Shown here piece after piece: positions 1-9,150 of a DNA stretch of 64,000 nt (position 1 is the first letter of the stretch; every line of letters begins with the position of its first letter). This stretch comes from Chthoniobacterales bacterium. GTDB lineage: Bacteria > Verrucomicrobiota > Verrucomicrobiia > Chthoniobacterales > JACTMZ01. The notes under the pieces are model-generated. The model was not told the origin of the DNA. It did not search any database and saw only the letters and a list, made by a program, of their open reading frames with translations. Made by a program: the position numbers and the translations under genes. The stretch lies in NCBI GenBank assembly GCA_018402585.1, contig JAGYIO010000005.1, positions 124,001 through 188,000 on the forward strand, written 5' to 3'.

Positions 1-1358
1 AGGAGGCGCGCAACCTCCTCCGGGCCATCGAGGACGAACTGCGCAAGCTCAACCGCGGCAATGCGGTCCGCCTTGAAGTACAGAACGTCCCGGAAGCATT
101 GACCATACGGCTCTGCGACATTTTTAGTTTGGACAACGAGGACGTCTACCGCGTCGACTCTCCGCTCAATTTTGTGCGTCTCATGCCGGTCGCCACCGAA
201 CTCGACCGGCCCGACCTCAAGTACAAACGTTTCACGCCCGTCACCGTGGTCGGGCTGGGCGAGGAGCACGACATCTTCTTCCACCTCCGCAAGGGTGACA
301 TCTTGCTGCATCATCCCTATGACAGCTTCCAGACCGTGCTCGACTTCATCGGACAATCCGCCGAAGACCCGCAGGTGCTGGCCATCAAGCAGACCCTTTA
401 CCGTACCAGCTCCGACTCCCCGCTCATCCCGCTCCTCGTCCAGGCCTCGCGTCAAGGCAAGCAGGTCGTGGTGGCCATCGAATTAAAGGCGCGCTTCGAC
501 GAGGCGGCGAACATCAAGTGGGCCCGCCAACTCCGCGAAGCCGGGGTCGATGTGGTCTACGGCGTGGCCGGACTCAAAACCCACGCGAAAATGGCCATGG
601 TGGTACGCAAGGAATACGACGGCATCCGCCGCTACGTCCACCTCGGCACCGGTAATTACCATCCGTCCACCGCCCGCCTTTACACCGACTTGAGCTTCTT
701 CACCGCACGCCCCGAAATCACCGAGGACGTGGCCAATCTTTTCAACACCGTGACCGGAGTCTCCCAACTGCCCCCGCCGAACCGCTTGCTCGTCGCTCCC
801 TGGCACCTGCACCGGGAAATCCTTGCCCTGATCGACCACGAAATCGCAAATGCCCGCGCGGGCCAACCGGCCGGCATTTACGCCAAACTCAATGCCCTGG
901 TGCAGGAGGAAATCATCGAGGCCCTCTACCGCGCTTCGCGCGCCGGGGTCAAAGTGCAACTGCTTGTCCGCGGGATCTGCGCCCTGCGCCCCGGCCTGCC
1001 CGGGGTGAGCGAAAATATCGAAGTGCGCAGTATTGTCGGCCGTTTCCTCGAGCACAGCCGCATTTACCGTTTCGAGAATGCGGGCGACCCGCGCTACTTC
1101 ATCGCCAGTGCCGACTGGATGGAGCGCAACTCTTTCCACCGTGTCGAAGCCGTCTTCCCCGTGGAGAGCAAGGGGACGAAAGAGCATGTGCAGGAGATCA
1201 TCGACACTTTTGCCCGGGACAACGTCAAAGCCCGCATCCTCCAGCCCGACGGTTCCTATCTCCCCGCCCAACCCGGCCCGCCGTTCTGGGACGCCCAAGA
1301 AGAATTCCTGGCCGAAGCCGCCCGCCGGCGCAAACGCCGCGCCGCCGAGCAGGCCTAG
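1..1358 (+). CDS. ppk1: Polyphosphate kinase 1, C-terminal part (5' end outside window)
   Basis: PPK1 reversibly moves the terminal phosphate of ATP onto inorganic polyphosphate. The frame is open from base 3, so the gene starts before the window and about 450 C-terminal residues are present. The two phospholipase-D-like catalytic domains are visible. The first holds IKQTLYRTS and later THAKM, whose His is the phospho-acceptor in this family, followed by HLGTGNYH. The second holds the Arg-rich SADWMERNSFHRVE segment near the C-terminus. The tail is basic (RRRKRRA). A separate PPK2-type kinase lies at 47.1 kb. The next gene is msrB after 155 bases. The family assignment is firm; only the N-terminal domains cannot be seen. 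Confidence 0.96.
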   Translation, partial: EARNLLRAIEDELRKLNRGNAVRLEVQNVPEALTIRLCDIFSLDNEDVYRVDSPLNFVRLMPVATELDRPDLKYKRFTPVTVVGLGEEHDIFFHLRKGDILLHHPYDSFQTVLDFIGQSAEDPQVLAIKQTLYRTSSDSPLIPLLVQASRQGKQVVVAIELKARFDEAANIKWARQLREAGVDVVYGVAGLKTHAKMAMVVRKEYDGIRRYVHLGTGNYHPSTARLYTDLSFFTARPEITEDVANLFNTVTGVSQLPPPNRLLVAPWHLHREILALIDHEIANARAGQPAGIYAKLNALVQEEIIEALYRASRAGVKVQLLVRGICALRPGLPGVSENIEVRSIVGRFLEHSRIYRFENAGDPRYFIASADWMERNSFHRVEAVFPVESKGTKEHVQEIIDTFARDNVKARILQPDGSYLPAQPGPPFWDAQEEFLAEAARRRKRRAAEQA

Positions 1359-1477
1359 CCAAAGCGGCGCACCGCGCCGTCCCCAGCGCGATTTGATCTG
1401 CTCTTTTACCGCGCCGGGACGGCGTGGTCCACCTCTCCTCTCGCAGAGATCGGCGCCCGCCCGGTGCCGCTCCCATT

Positions 1478-1507
1478 TTGACAAGCTCGGCGGCGCGGGC
1501 GAATGAT
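1478..1507 (+). promoter_or_regulatory. Candidate promoter of msrB, leaderless type
   Basis: A perfect TTGACA at 1478-1483 is followed after 18 bases by AATGAT at 1502-1507. Six bases (GTAGCG) then separate it from the msrB ATG at 1514, so transcription would be expected to begin at or next to the start codon. No Shine-Dalgarno sequence precedes the ATG. Confidence 0.5.
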
Positions 1508-1513
1508 GTAGCG

Positions 1514-2032
1514 ATGACCGCCCTCCTCCTCGCGCTCCTTCTTCTCACCCCCGCCGCGGCCGAAGAATCCGCCGCTCCCACCGTGAACGTTGTTTTGCTG
1601 GACGAATGGGGAAACAATCTCCCCGCGCAAACCATGGAAAAAGTGAGCAAAACCGAGGCCGAATGGCGAACCCAGCTCGGGGAGGGCGAAGTCTACCAGG
1701 TGGCCCGTGGGAAAGGGACCGAGCGCCCCTTCTGCGGCGCTTTCCACGACAGCAAGCAGCCCGGTATCTACTCCTGCGTCTGTTGCGACCTCCCACTCTT
1801 CCGTTCCGACGCCAAATTCGATTCCGGCACCGGCTGGCCCAGCTTCTTCCAACCCGTCGCAAAGGAGAATGTGGTCACCGCAGCCGACCGCAGTCTCGGC
1901 ATGACCCGCGAAGAAATCCTCTGCGCCCGCTGCGACGCCCACTTAGGCCACGTTTTTCCCGATGGCCCCCCGCCAACCAGACTGCGTTACTGCGTCAACT
2001 CCGTCTCACTCAAGTTCGCGCCCGACCAATGA
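1514..2032 (+). CDS. msrB: Peptide-methionine (R)-S-oxide reductase, exported
   Basis: MsrB reduces the R epimer of methionine sulfoxide in oxidised proteins. The protein has 172 residues. It opens with a signal peptide (MTALLLALLLLTPAAAEE), so it probably acts in the periplasm. Zinc-ligand pairs are visible as SCVCCDLPL and CARCDAH, the family signature as GTGWPSFF and GHVFPDGP, and the catalytic Cys as RYCVNSVSL. The ATG at 1514 was preferred over an in-frame upstream start because the signal peptide begins there and a promoter ends six bases before it. The stop overlaps the msrA start (ATGA at 2029-2032), so both stereospecific reductases are made together as an exported repair pair. Confidence 0.95.
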   Translation: MTALLLALLLLTPAAAEESAAPTVNVVLLDEWGNNLPAQTMEKVSKTEAEWRTQLGEGEVYQVARGKGTERPFCGAFHDSKQPGIYSCVCCDLPLFRSDAKFDSGTGWPSFFQPVAKENVVTAADRSLGMTREEILCARCDAHLGHVFPDGPPPTRLRYCVNSVSLKFAPDQ

Positions 2033-2706
2033 ACCCTCCTTCGTGGCATCGGCATCCTGCCGATGACGACCCGATCCCATCGGCAGGATGCCGATGCCAC
2101 ATCAAAAAACCCGCCCCCATCATCGCCCTACTTGTCCTCCTTCTTGCCTCACTCGCCCCAGCCGAATCCGAACCCATGAAAACTGAAACAGCCACCCTCG
2201 GCGGAGGATGCTTCTGGTGCGTCGAAGCCGTTTACGAACGACTCCCCGGCATCAGCTCCGTTGTCTCCGGCTACGCCGGCGGACAAACCGAAAACCCGAC
2301 CTACGAACAAATCGGCACGGGACGAACCGGCCACGCCGAAGTCGTGCAAATCGCCTACGACCCCGAGAAAATTTCCTACGAAAAAATCATCGACCTCTTC
2401 TGGGAGGCCCACGACCCGACCACCCTCAACCGCCAAGGGGCCGACAGCGGCACGCAATACCGCTCGATCATCCTGACCGCAAGCGATGACGAAGCACGCA
2501 TCGCGAAGGAGTCACGCGACCGCACACAGAACAACTTCAAATCCCCCATCGTGACCGAAATCGTTCCGCTCGAAACATTTTATCCCGCCGAAGACTACCA
2601 TCAGGATTTCTACCGCGAGAACCCGATGCACCCCTACAACCTGGCGGTCATCCGGCCGAAGCTGAAGAAACTGGACGAAAAAGCGGCGGAGTTGAACAAA
2701 AGGTAA
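2029..2706 (+). CDS. msrA: Peptide-methionine (S)-S-oxide reductase with repeat-derived N-terminus
   Basis: MsrA reduces the S epimer of methionine sulfoxide. The catalytic motif GGGCFWCVEA starts about 53 residues after the ATG at 2029; the family body follows (YAGG, TGHAEVV, GTQYRS, YHQDFY). The ATG overlaps the msrB stop. Between Met-Asn-Pro-Pro and the hydrophobic signal segment (ALLVLLLASLAPAES) lies a 19-residue stretch encoded wholly by a palindromic repeat (WHRHPADDDPIPSAGCRCH), so the repeat is read in frame at the front of the signal peptide. An internal ATG at 2176 would give a cytoplasmic form without the signal. The stop codon falls inside a second palindromic repeat. Function is firm; which start is used is uncertain. 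Confidence 0.93.
   Translation: MNPPSWHRHPADDDPIPSAGCRCHIKKPAPIIALLVLLLASLAPAESEPMKTETATLGGGCFWCVEAVYERLPGISSVVSGYAGGQTENPTYEQIGTGRTGHAEVVQIAYDPEKISYEKIIDLFWEAHDPTTLNRQGADSGTQYRSIILTASDDEARIAKESRDRTQNNFKSPIVTEIVPLETFYPAEDYHQDFYRENPMHPYNLAVIRPKLKKLDEKAAELNKR
2043..2100. repeat. Palindromic repeat family A, copy 1 (inside msrA)
   Basis: Two perfect 23-base inverted arms (2043-2065 and 2078-2100) flank a 12-base centre. The arm begins GTGGCATCGGCATCC. The element has no stop in the frame used, and because it is palindromic it reads as nearly the same peptide on both strands (WHRHPAD ... SAGCRCH). A second copy lies at 31451-31508. Confidence 0.93.
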
Positions 2707-2773
2707 CGAAGCAAACGAAGGCCAAGCGGAGCCGGGACCATCCCCCCCCTCGTTTCCTTCCTTATCTTCTGTT
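2695..2773. repeat. Palindromic repeat family B, copy 1; likely bidirectional terminator
   Basis: Imperfect inverted arms of about 26 bases (2695-2721 and 2748-2773) contain GGTAACGAAG and its partner CCTTATCTTCTG. The left arm contains the msrA stop codon and its last residues. On the minus strand the hairpin is preceded by the tail of tal and flanked by a T-run (TTAAAAAAG on plus at 2772-2780). Its place between convergent msrA and tal suggests a terminator role. Related copies are at 3754 and 48445. Confidence 0.7.
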
Positions 2774-2783
2774 AAAAAAGTTC

Positions 2784-3740
2784 CTACCCCAACCTCGCCG
2801 CGATGAGGCCCTCGAGCTTGATGATATCCTCGGTAAACTTGCGGATTCCTTCCGCCAGTTTCTCCGTCCCCATCGCATCCTCATTGAGCATCCAGCGAAA
2901 GGTCTTCTCGTCCATCGGCACCTTGGCCATCTCCGACGCCTTGGCTTCCTCGACCGAAAGTTGGCGCGCGACCGCGCCATCCGCAGCCTGCAACTCGGCG
3001 AGCAACTCCGGACTGATGGTCAACAGGTCGCACCCGGCCAACTCGAGAATCTGCGAGGTGTTGCGGAAGCTCGCGCCCATGACCTGCGTTTCGTAGCCGA
3101 ATTTTTTGAAGTAGTTGTAAATGACCCGCACCGACTGTACCCCGGGATCGTCTGCGCCGGTGTATTCCTGACCGGTCTTGGCCTTGTACCAATCGTAGAT
3201 TCGACCAACAAACGGCGAGATAAGCCGCACCCGCGCCTCGGCGCACGCCATGGCCTGGGGCAAGGAGAAGAGGAGGGTCAGATTGCAGTTGATCCCGTCC
3301 TGATGCAGCACCTCGGCCGCGCGGATCCCCTCCCAAGTGGAAGCAATCTTGATCAGCACACGTTCTTTGGGAACCCCGCGTTTCGCATACAAACCAATCA
3401 ACGTGCGCGCCTTCTCCACCGTCGCCGGCGTGTCGAAGGACAAACGCGCATCCACCTCGGTCGAAACCCGACCCGGCACGATTCCCAAAATTTTCTCCCC
3501 GAAAATGGTCAGCAGGTCATCGATGATCCCAGAAATCAGCCCCGCACGGGGCAGATGCGCGGCTTGACGCTCGGCCACCGCCTGGTCAAGCAACGGCGCA
3601 TATTCCGGCTGCGAGACCGCCTTGAAAATGAGCGAAGGATTCGTCGTCGCATCCTGCGGGGAGAATTGGCGGATACTTTCGAAGTCGCCCGTATCGGCGA
3701 CCACGGTGGTGAATTGTTTGAGTTGGTCGAGTTGGTTCAT
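2784..3740 (-). CDS. tal: Transaldolase
   Basis: This cytosolic enzyme of the non-oxidative pentose phosphate pathway transfers a dihydroxyacetone unit between sugar phosphates. It has 318 residues, the size of the TalB class. The Schiff-base Lys is seen near residue 131 in [15 protein letters not shown]. Other family signatures are DATTNPSL near the N-terminus, NCNLTLLFS, and [10 protein letters not shown]. It is the last gene in the minus-strand run that begins with rfaE1, separated from pyrG by a 106-base gap holding a family B repeat, so it may have its own promoter. It could supply sedoheptulose 7-phosphate, the precursor of the LPS heptose made by the upstream genes; that link is inference. 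Confidence 0.97.
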   Translation of the reverse strand: MNQLDQLKQFTTVVADTGDFESIRQFSPQDATTNPSLIFKAVSQPEYAPLLDQAVAERQAAHLPRAGLISGIIDDLLTIFGEKILGIVPGRVSTEVDARLSFDTPATVEKARTLIGLYAKRGVPKERVLIKIASTWEGIRAAEVLHQDGINCNLTLLFSLPQAMACAEARVRLISPFVGRIYDWYKAKTGQEYTGADDPGVQSVRVIYNYFKKFGYETQVMGASFRNTSQILELAGCDLLTISPELLAELQAADGAVARQLSVEEAKASEMAKVPMDEKTFRWMLNEDAMGTEKLAEGIRKFTEDIIKLEGLIAARLG

Positions 3741-3753
3741 GAAGTGAATTGGT

Positions 3754-3830
3754 CAGAAGATAACGAAAGAAACAAAGCCAAAGACAGCATAACCCGCACC
3801 TCCTCTTTGTTACCTCCGTTTCCTTCTCCG
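3754..3830. repeat. Palindromic repeat family B, copy 2
   Basis: Inverted arms at 3754-3778 (CAGAAGATAACGAAAG...) and 3804-3830 (CTTTGTTACCTCCG...) sit in the gap between pyrG and tal. They match copies at 2695 and 48445 in sequence and layout: arms rich in AACGAA on the left and TTCGTT or TTCCTT on the right. Confidence 0.65.
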
Positions 3831-3846
3831 GAAAAATTTTTTCCGC

Positions 3847-5451
<1,605 letters not shown>

Positions 5452-6183
5452 TTATTTGCGCAAGGCGCGTTCTGCTTTGGCCAGGTCCGCCGGGACATCG
5501 ACCCCGACGGATCCGCGACGCACAACAATAACACCGATGGCAATTCCGTGTTCCAAAGCCCGCAGTTGCTCGAGCTTCTCGGCTTGTTCGAGCGGCGTCG
5601 GTTTCCATTTCACGAAGTCGAGGAGCACCTTGCGGCGGTAACCGTAGATCCCTTGATGGCGCAGATACTTGACCCCGCCGCGGCCGTCGCGGCAGAAGGG
5701 AATAACACTGCGGGAAAAATAAAGGGCACGGCCGGCCAGGTCGGTGACCACCTTGACCACGTTCGGGTCCGGCAAGTCGGCCGGATCGGTCAGCGGGTTG
5801 GCCGCGGTGACCATGCCAAGTTGGGGGTCTTCCTGCAACGCTTGGACCAGACGGTCGATGGTGGCCGGAGCGATGTCGGGTTCATCACCCTGCACATTGA
5901 GCACGATGGAAGCGGACTTGAGTTTCCTCGCCACCTCGGCCAGCCGGTCCGTGCCGGTCGGGTGCTTCGGTGAGGTCAGGGCCACTTCCGCCCCGAATTC
6001 GAAGGCGGCTTCGGCGATGCGCATGTCGTCGGTCGCGATGATGATACGCCCGACCCGCTTGGCCCGGCCGGCGCGTTCCCAGACGTGCTGCACGAGGGGT
6101 TTGCCAGACAAGGGGACGAGCGGCTTGCCCGGAAAGCGCGTCGAGGCCCAGCGAGCGGGAATGATCACGGTGATTTCGCTCAT
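5452..6183 (-). CDS. kdsB: 3-deoxy-manno-octulosonate cytidylyltransferase (CMP-KDO synthetase)
   Basis: KdsB couples CTP with KDO to give CMP-KDO, the activated sugar for the LPS inner core. It has 243 residues. It opens with the nucleotidyltransferase motif IIPARWASTRFPGKPL and has the conserved NVQGDEP segment. The downstream neighbour pyrG follows without a gap, and gmhB lies 103 bases upstream in the same direction. The presence of this gene indicates a KDO-containing outer membrane. Confidence 0.96.
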   Translation of the reverse strand: MSEITVIIPARWASTRFPGKPLVPLSGKPLVQHVWERAGRAKRVGRIIIATDDMRIAEAAFEFGAEVALTSPKHPTGTDRLAEVARKLKSASIVLNVQGDEPDIAPATIDRLVQALQEDPQLGMVTAANPLTDPADLPDPNVVKVVTDLAGRALYFSRSVIPFCRDGRGGVKYLRHQGIYGYRRKVLLDFVKWKPTPLEQAEKLEQLRALEHGIAIGVIVVRRGSVGVDVPADLAKAERALRK

Positions 6184-6286
6184 AAGCCGGTCACGCGTCC
6201 TTCCTTCCGGCCGCTAAGGACGCCTGGTCCTCGCCGGGCAAAGGCCGCCGGATGAGCGGTCCGCACCCTCCCCACCCGCAAAGCGG

Positions 6287-6829
6287 TTATGGCGCGCATG
6301 CTGTTTCCTCCAAAATGAAATCCGCGGCAAAACCGACATCCGGCCCCACGGCGTCTGCGCCGGAGTCGAGATGATCTTTGCCGTGGCCGGTCTCGACCAA
6401 CACGGTGCGCAGCCCGGCCTTCCGGCCGCACTCGATGTCGGAGGTCTTGTCGCCGACCAGCCACGAACACGAAAGGTCGAGCCCATGCTCGCGGGCGGCT
6501 TCCTCCAGCATGGCGGTGGAGGGCTTGCGGCGCGGACTGGGTGCGGCGGGCGTGCTCTCGTCGTAGTAGGATGCGGTGATTTCCGCGGGTCGGAGTTGGC
6601 GGAGCACTTCCTTCTGCACTTGGTGGTAATCCTCAAGGGTGAAATAACCGCGGCCGATGCCGCTCTGGTTGGTCACGATGACCAAGGCAAAACCGGCGGC
6701 GGACAACTTGAGCAGCGCCCCGGGGGCGCCGTCGATCGCACGGACTTGCTCCGGTTTGGCGCAATAGTGCGCCTCGTGGATCAGGGTGCCGTCGCGATCG
6801 AAAAAGACGGCAGGACGCTCAGGAGGCAT
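6287..6829 (-). CDS. gmhB: HAD-family heptose-bisphosphate phosphatase (GmhB-like)
   Basis: A 180-residue HAD phosphatase expected to remove the C7 phosphate of D-glycero-manno-heptose 1,7-bisphosphate, a step in LPS heptose synthesis. The catalytic aspartates lie in FFDRDGTL near the N-terminus, motif II in VTNQSGIGRG, and the later acidic motif in LVGDKTSDIECG. The loop before RRKPS, where typical GmhB proteins carry a Cys/His zinc site, reads YYDESTPAAPSPRRKPS and has no Cys or His. The start overlaps the end of rfaE1 by 11 bases, which supports the heptose role. A histidinol-phosphatase activity is possible but less likely in this context. Confidence 0.86.
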   Translation of the reverse strand: MPPERPAVFFDRDGTLIHEAHYCAKPEQVRAIDGAPGALLKLSAAGFALVIVTNQSGIGRGYFTLEDYHQVQKEVLRQLRPAEITASYYDESTPAAPSPRRKPSTAMLEEAAREHGLDLSCSWLVGDKTSDIECGRKAGLRTVLVETGHGKDHLDSGADAVGPDVGFAADFILEETACAP

Positions 6830-7826
6830 GATTTTTGAAACTGGCGAGGAGTTCGGCCGGGGTCAGGGTGGCGGTGCCGAGTTTGCCCACCACCACACCG
6901 CTGGCGTGGTTCGCGATTTCGGATGCCTCGACCGGCGTGGCGCCCGCGCAAAGCGCGAGCGTGTAGAGCGCGATGGCGGTATCGCCCGCCCCGGAGACAT
7001 CGAAGACTTCCCGCGCGCGGGTCGGCGTATGGTGACGGCCGCCGTCTTTGGTGAGGAGAAGCATTCCGAGTTCGCTCAGCGTGATGAGCAATTGGTCGGC
7101 CTCCCACCTGGCGAGGAGTGTTTCCCCGGCGACGAGAAGTTGTTTGTCCTCCAGCGGGTGCGCCGCGGGCTCGCTCCAAGGCAGGCCGGCCGCGGCGAAA
7201 GCTTCCTGGCGGTTGGGTTTGACCACGGTCGCCCCGCGCCAGGCCAACGGGTTGCCCGGGTTGGGATCGACGGCCACCAGACAACCGGCGGCCCGCGCCC
7301 GACAGATGATTTCGCCCGACATTTCTTCGTCGAAAAATCCTTTGCCGTAATCTTCGAGGATGAGGCCATCCGCTTCGGGCAGCGCCGCATCCAGCGCGGC
7401 GAGCAAGGCTTGGCGCTGGGCCGGACCGGCTGGCGCGATCAGTTCACGGTCAACCCGCACCACTTGCTGGGTGCGGGCGATGATGCGGGTCTTCAACGTG
7501 GTCGGGCCCGCCCGCGTGACCACCCCCTCCATGCCGATACCTCCCGCAGCGAGGAGATCCCGTAAACGCGCTCCGGCCGCATCCTCCCCGGCCAGACCGA
7601 ATACCGAGGTGCGGTCGGTGAACTCGTGCAAATTGCGCGCCACATTGGCCGCCCCGCCAGGATAAGACGTTTCGCGGTCCACCGCCACAACCGGAACCGG
7701 CGCTTCGGGCGAGATGCGGGACACTTTGCCCCAAATGAATTCATCGAGCATGAGGTCGCCCGCCGTGAGAATACGGCGACCCGACATCTTTCCGATGATT
7801 TCTTGGACGCGCGCGGCGTTGGGCAC
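6819..7826 (-). CDS. rfaE1: D-glycero-beta-D-manno-heptose-7-phosphate kinase
   Basis: A PfkB-family kinase matching the N-terminal domain of HldE. It puts the 1-phosphate on heptose 7-phosphate. Visible signatures are LTAGDLMLDEFIWGKV, SRISPEAPVPVV, PGGAANVA, and the catalytic C-terminal motif DVSGAGDTAIAL. The HldE adenylyltransferase domain is missing: the protein ends after about 335 residues, so that activity must be encoded elsewhere. No ATG gives a good start. A GTG at 7826 gives an N-terminus like those of the family; GTG at 7835 and ATG at 7787 are alternatives. It leads the run rfaE1-gmhB-kdsB-pyrG-tal. Confidence 0.92.
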   Translation of the reverse strand: MPNAARVQEIIGKMSGRRILTAGDLMLDEFIWGKVSRISPEAPVPVVAVDRETSYPGGAANVARNLHEFTDRTSVFGLAGEDAAGARLRDLLAAGGIGMEGVVTRAGPTTLKTRIIARTQQVVRVDRELIAPAGPAQRQALLAALDAALPEADGLILEDYGKGFFDEEMSGEIICRARAAGCLVAVDPNPGNPLAWRGATVVKPNRQEAFAAAGLPWSEPAAHPLEDKQLLVAGETLLARWEADQLLITLSELGMLLLTKDGGRHHTPTRAREVFDVSGAGDTAIALYTLALCAGATPVEASEIANHASGVVVGKLGTATLTPAELLASFKNHAS

Positions 7827-7872
7827 ATGTTCCACGACCGGCTTTTTATGCTTTATCTTAGCGGGTTCCCAA

Positions 7873-8691
7873 GTGAAATTTCGATCCGCTGTGATTCCGC
7901 GCCTCCTTTTCACCCTCTTCCTCGGCCTGGGGCCTGCCCTCGGGCAGAAGCCGGAGAAGACGATCGATCTGGGCCAATTCCCCGCCGAGACCTTTGACAA
8001 CGTGGTCATCCCGGTGCCGAGCGAAATTTTCACCGTTCTGGACAAACTGGGCAACCCGAACTGGCGCGGCGAATTGGGACCGGAGAAAAGCTACCCGGCC
8101 AGCCCGAATCGCGCCCAAGTCGCCCTCCTTCTCGGGACGGTCATCGCCGACGGCTTCGTCGCAGTCGAGGCGGAGGACAGCGAGCGGGTCAAAGAAATCG
8201 GCCGCAATGTCCTCACTTTAGCCGAGGCGATCAACGTCCGCAAATCCGTGGTGGCCCGGAGCAACAGCATCGTGGAAAAAGCCGACGCCCGCGAATGGAA
8301 TGCGGTGCGCCGGGAATTCGACGGCGCCCTGCAGGATGTCAACCAAGCCATGTTCGAGTTGAACGACGCACAGCTGGCCCAACTGGTCAGCCTCGGCGGC
8401 TGGTTGCGCGGCACCGAAGTGCTCACCTCCATCGTGAAGGACAAATATTCCCGCGACCGCGCCGAACTCCTCTACCAGCCCCTTCTGGTCGATTACTTCA
8501 ACCGCCAACTCGACCAGATGAGCCCGCGCCTCCGCCGCCAACAACTGGTCGCCGAGATCCGCAAGTCCCTCGGGCGCATCGCACCGCTGATCAAAATGGC
8601 GCCGGCCGGCAAAATTTCCGAGGAGACGGTGGCCGAAATCAATATTCTCTCCACCCAAATGGTGAAACTTATTCGGGCCAAGGCCGGCTGA
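7873..8691 (+). CDS. Exported protein of unknown function
   Basis: A 272-residue protein with a signal peptide (start GTG at 7873, then a hydrophobic core ending ALGQ). The body is soluble, charged and mostly helical in character, with many Leu, Glu and Arg residues. No family is recognised. It diverges from rfaE1 with only 46 bases between them. It is followed after two bases by another small exported protein, so the two are probably co-expressed. A function in the envelope is inference from the signal peptide alone. Confidence 0.8.
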   Translation: MKFRSAVIPRLLFTLFLGLGPALGQKPEKTIDLGQFPAETFDNVVIPVPSEIFTVLDKLGNPNWRGELGPEKSYPASPNRAQVALLLGTVIADGFVAVEAEDSERVKEIGRNVLTLAEAINVRKSVVARSNSIVEKADAREWNAVRREFDGALQDVNQAMFELNDAQLAQLVSLGGWLRGTEVLTSIVKDKYSRDRAELLYQPLLVDYFNRQLDQMSPRLRRQQLVAEIRKSLGRIAPLIKMAPAGKISEETVAEINILSTQMVKLIRAKAG

Positions 8692-8693
8692 CC

Positions 8694-9143
8694 ATGAACC
8701 GCCTCTCCACCCAACTGCCCTGGCCCGCTTTGCTCCTCACCCTGTTGCTTGCCGCACCGCCCGCCCTCGCCTTCGTCGACGATGCGCTCTCTTTTGCCTA
8801 CGAAGCGGCCAATCCCTACGCCGAGCGCGGCTGGATTATCCGCGAAGCCGCTTGGGGCGGGGACCTCGGCGAGGGCGACAAAAAAGCGGTCACGGCCCAA
8901 CTCTTTCGCGGCAACAGCTACATGTTCTTCCTTGCCACCGACGTCGACGGTGCCGTCCTGCGCGTCAATATTTACGACGCGGAAGGCAACCTTGCCGAGG
9001 GGAAATCCTGGCAACGCGGACGCTTCGGTTACGCCGAGATCAAGCCACCTTCAACCGGAACTTATTACGCGATCATCGAAATCCTCTCTTCACCCGAGGA
9101 ACGCACCCCCTGGGCGCTGGTCTACGGGTTCCAGCGGAAATGA
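8694..9143 (+). CDS. Small exported protein of unknown function
   Basis: A 149-residue protein with a clear signal peptide (PWPALLLTLLLAAPPALAF). The mature part has alternating hydrophobic strands and the pattern of a beta-sandwich (YMFFLATDVDGAVLRVNIYD ... GTYYAIIEI), which resembles small periplasmic carbohydrate- or ligand-binding folds. It is not recognised as a named family. It starts two bases after the preceding exported protein and ends eight bases before the phoH-like gene, so it is likely in one transcript with both. Confidence 0.78.
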   Translation: MNRLSTQLPWPALLLTLLLAAPPALAFVDDALSFAYEAANPYAERGWIIREAAWGGDLGEGDKKAVTAQLFRGNSYMFFLATDVDGAVLRVNIYDAEGNLAEGKSWQRGRFGYAEIKPPSTGTYYAIIEILSSPEERTPWALVYGFQRK

Positions 9144-9150
9144 GCTTCTG

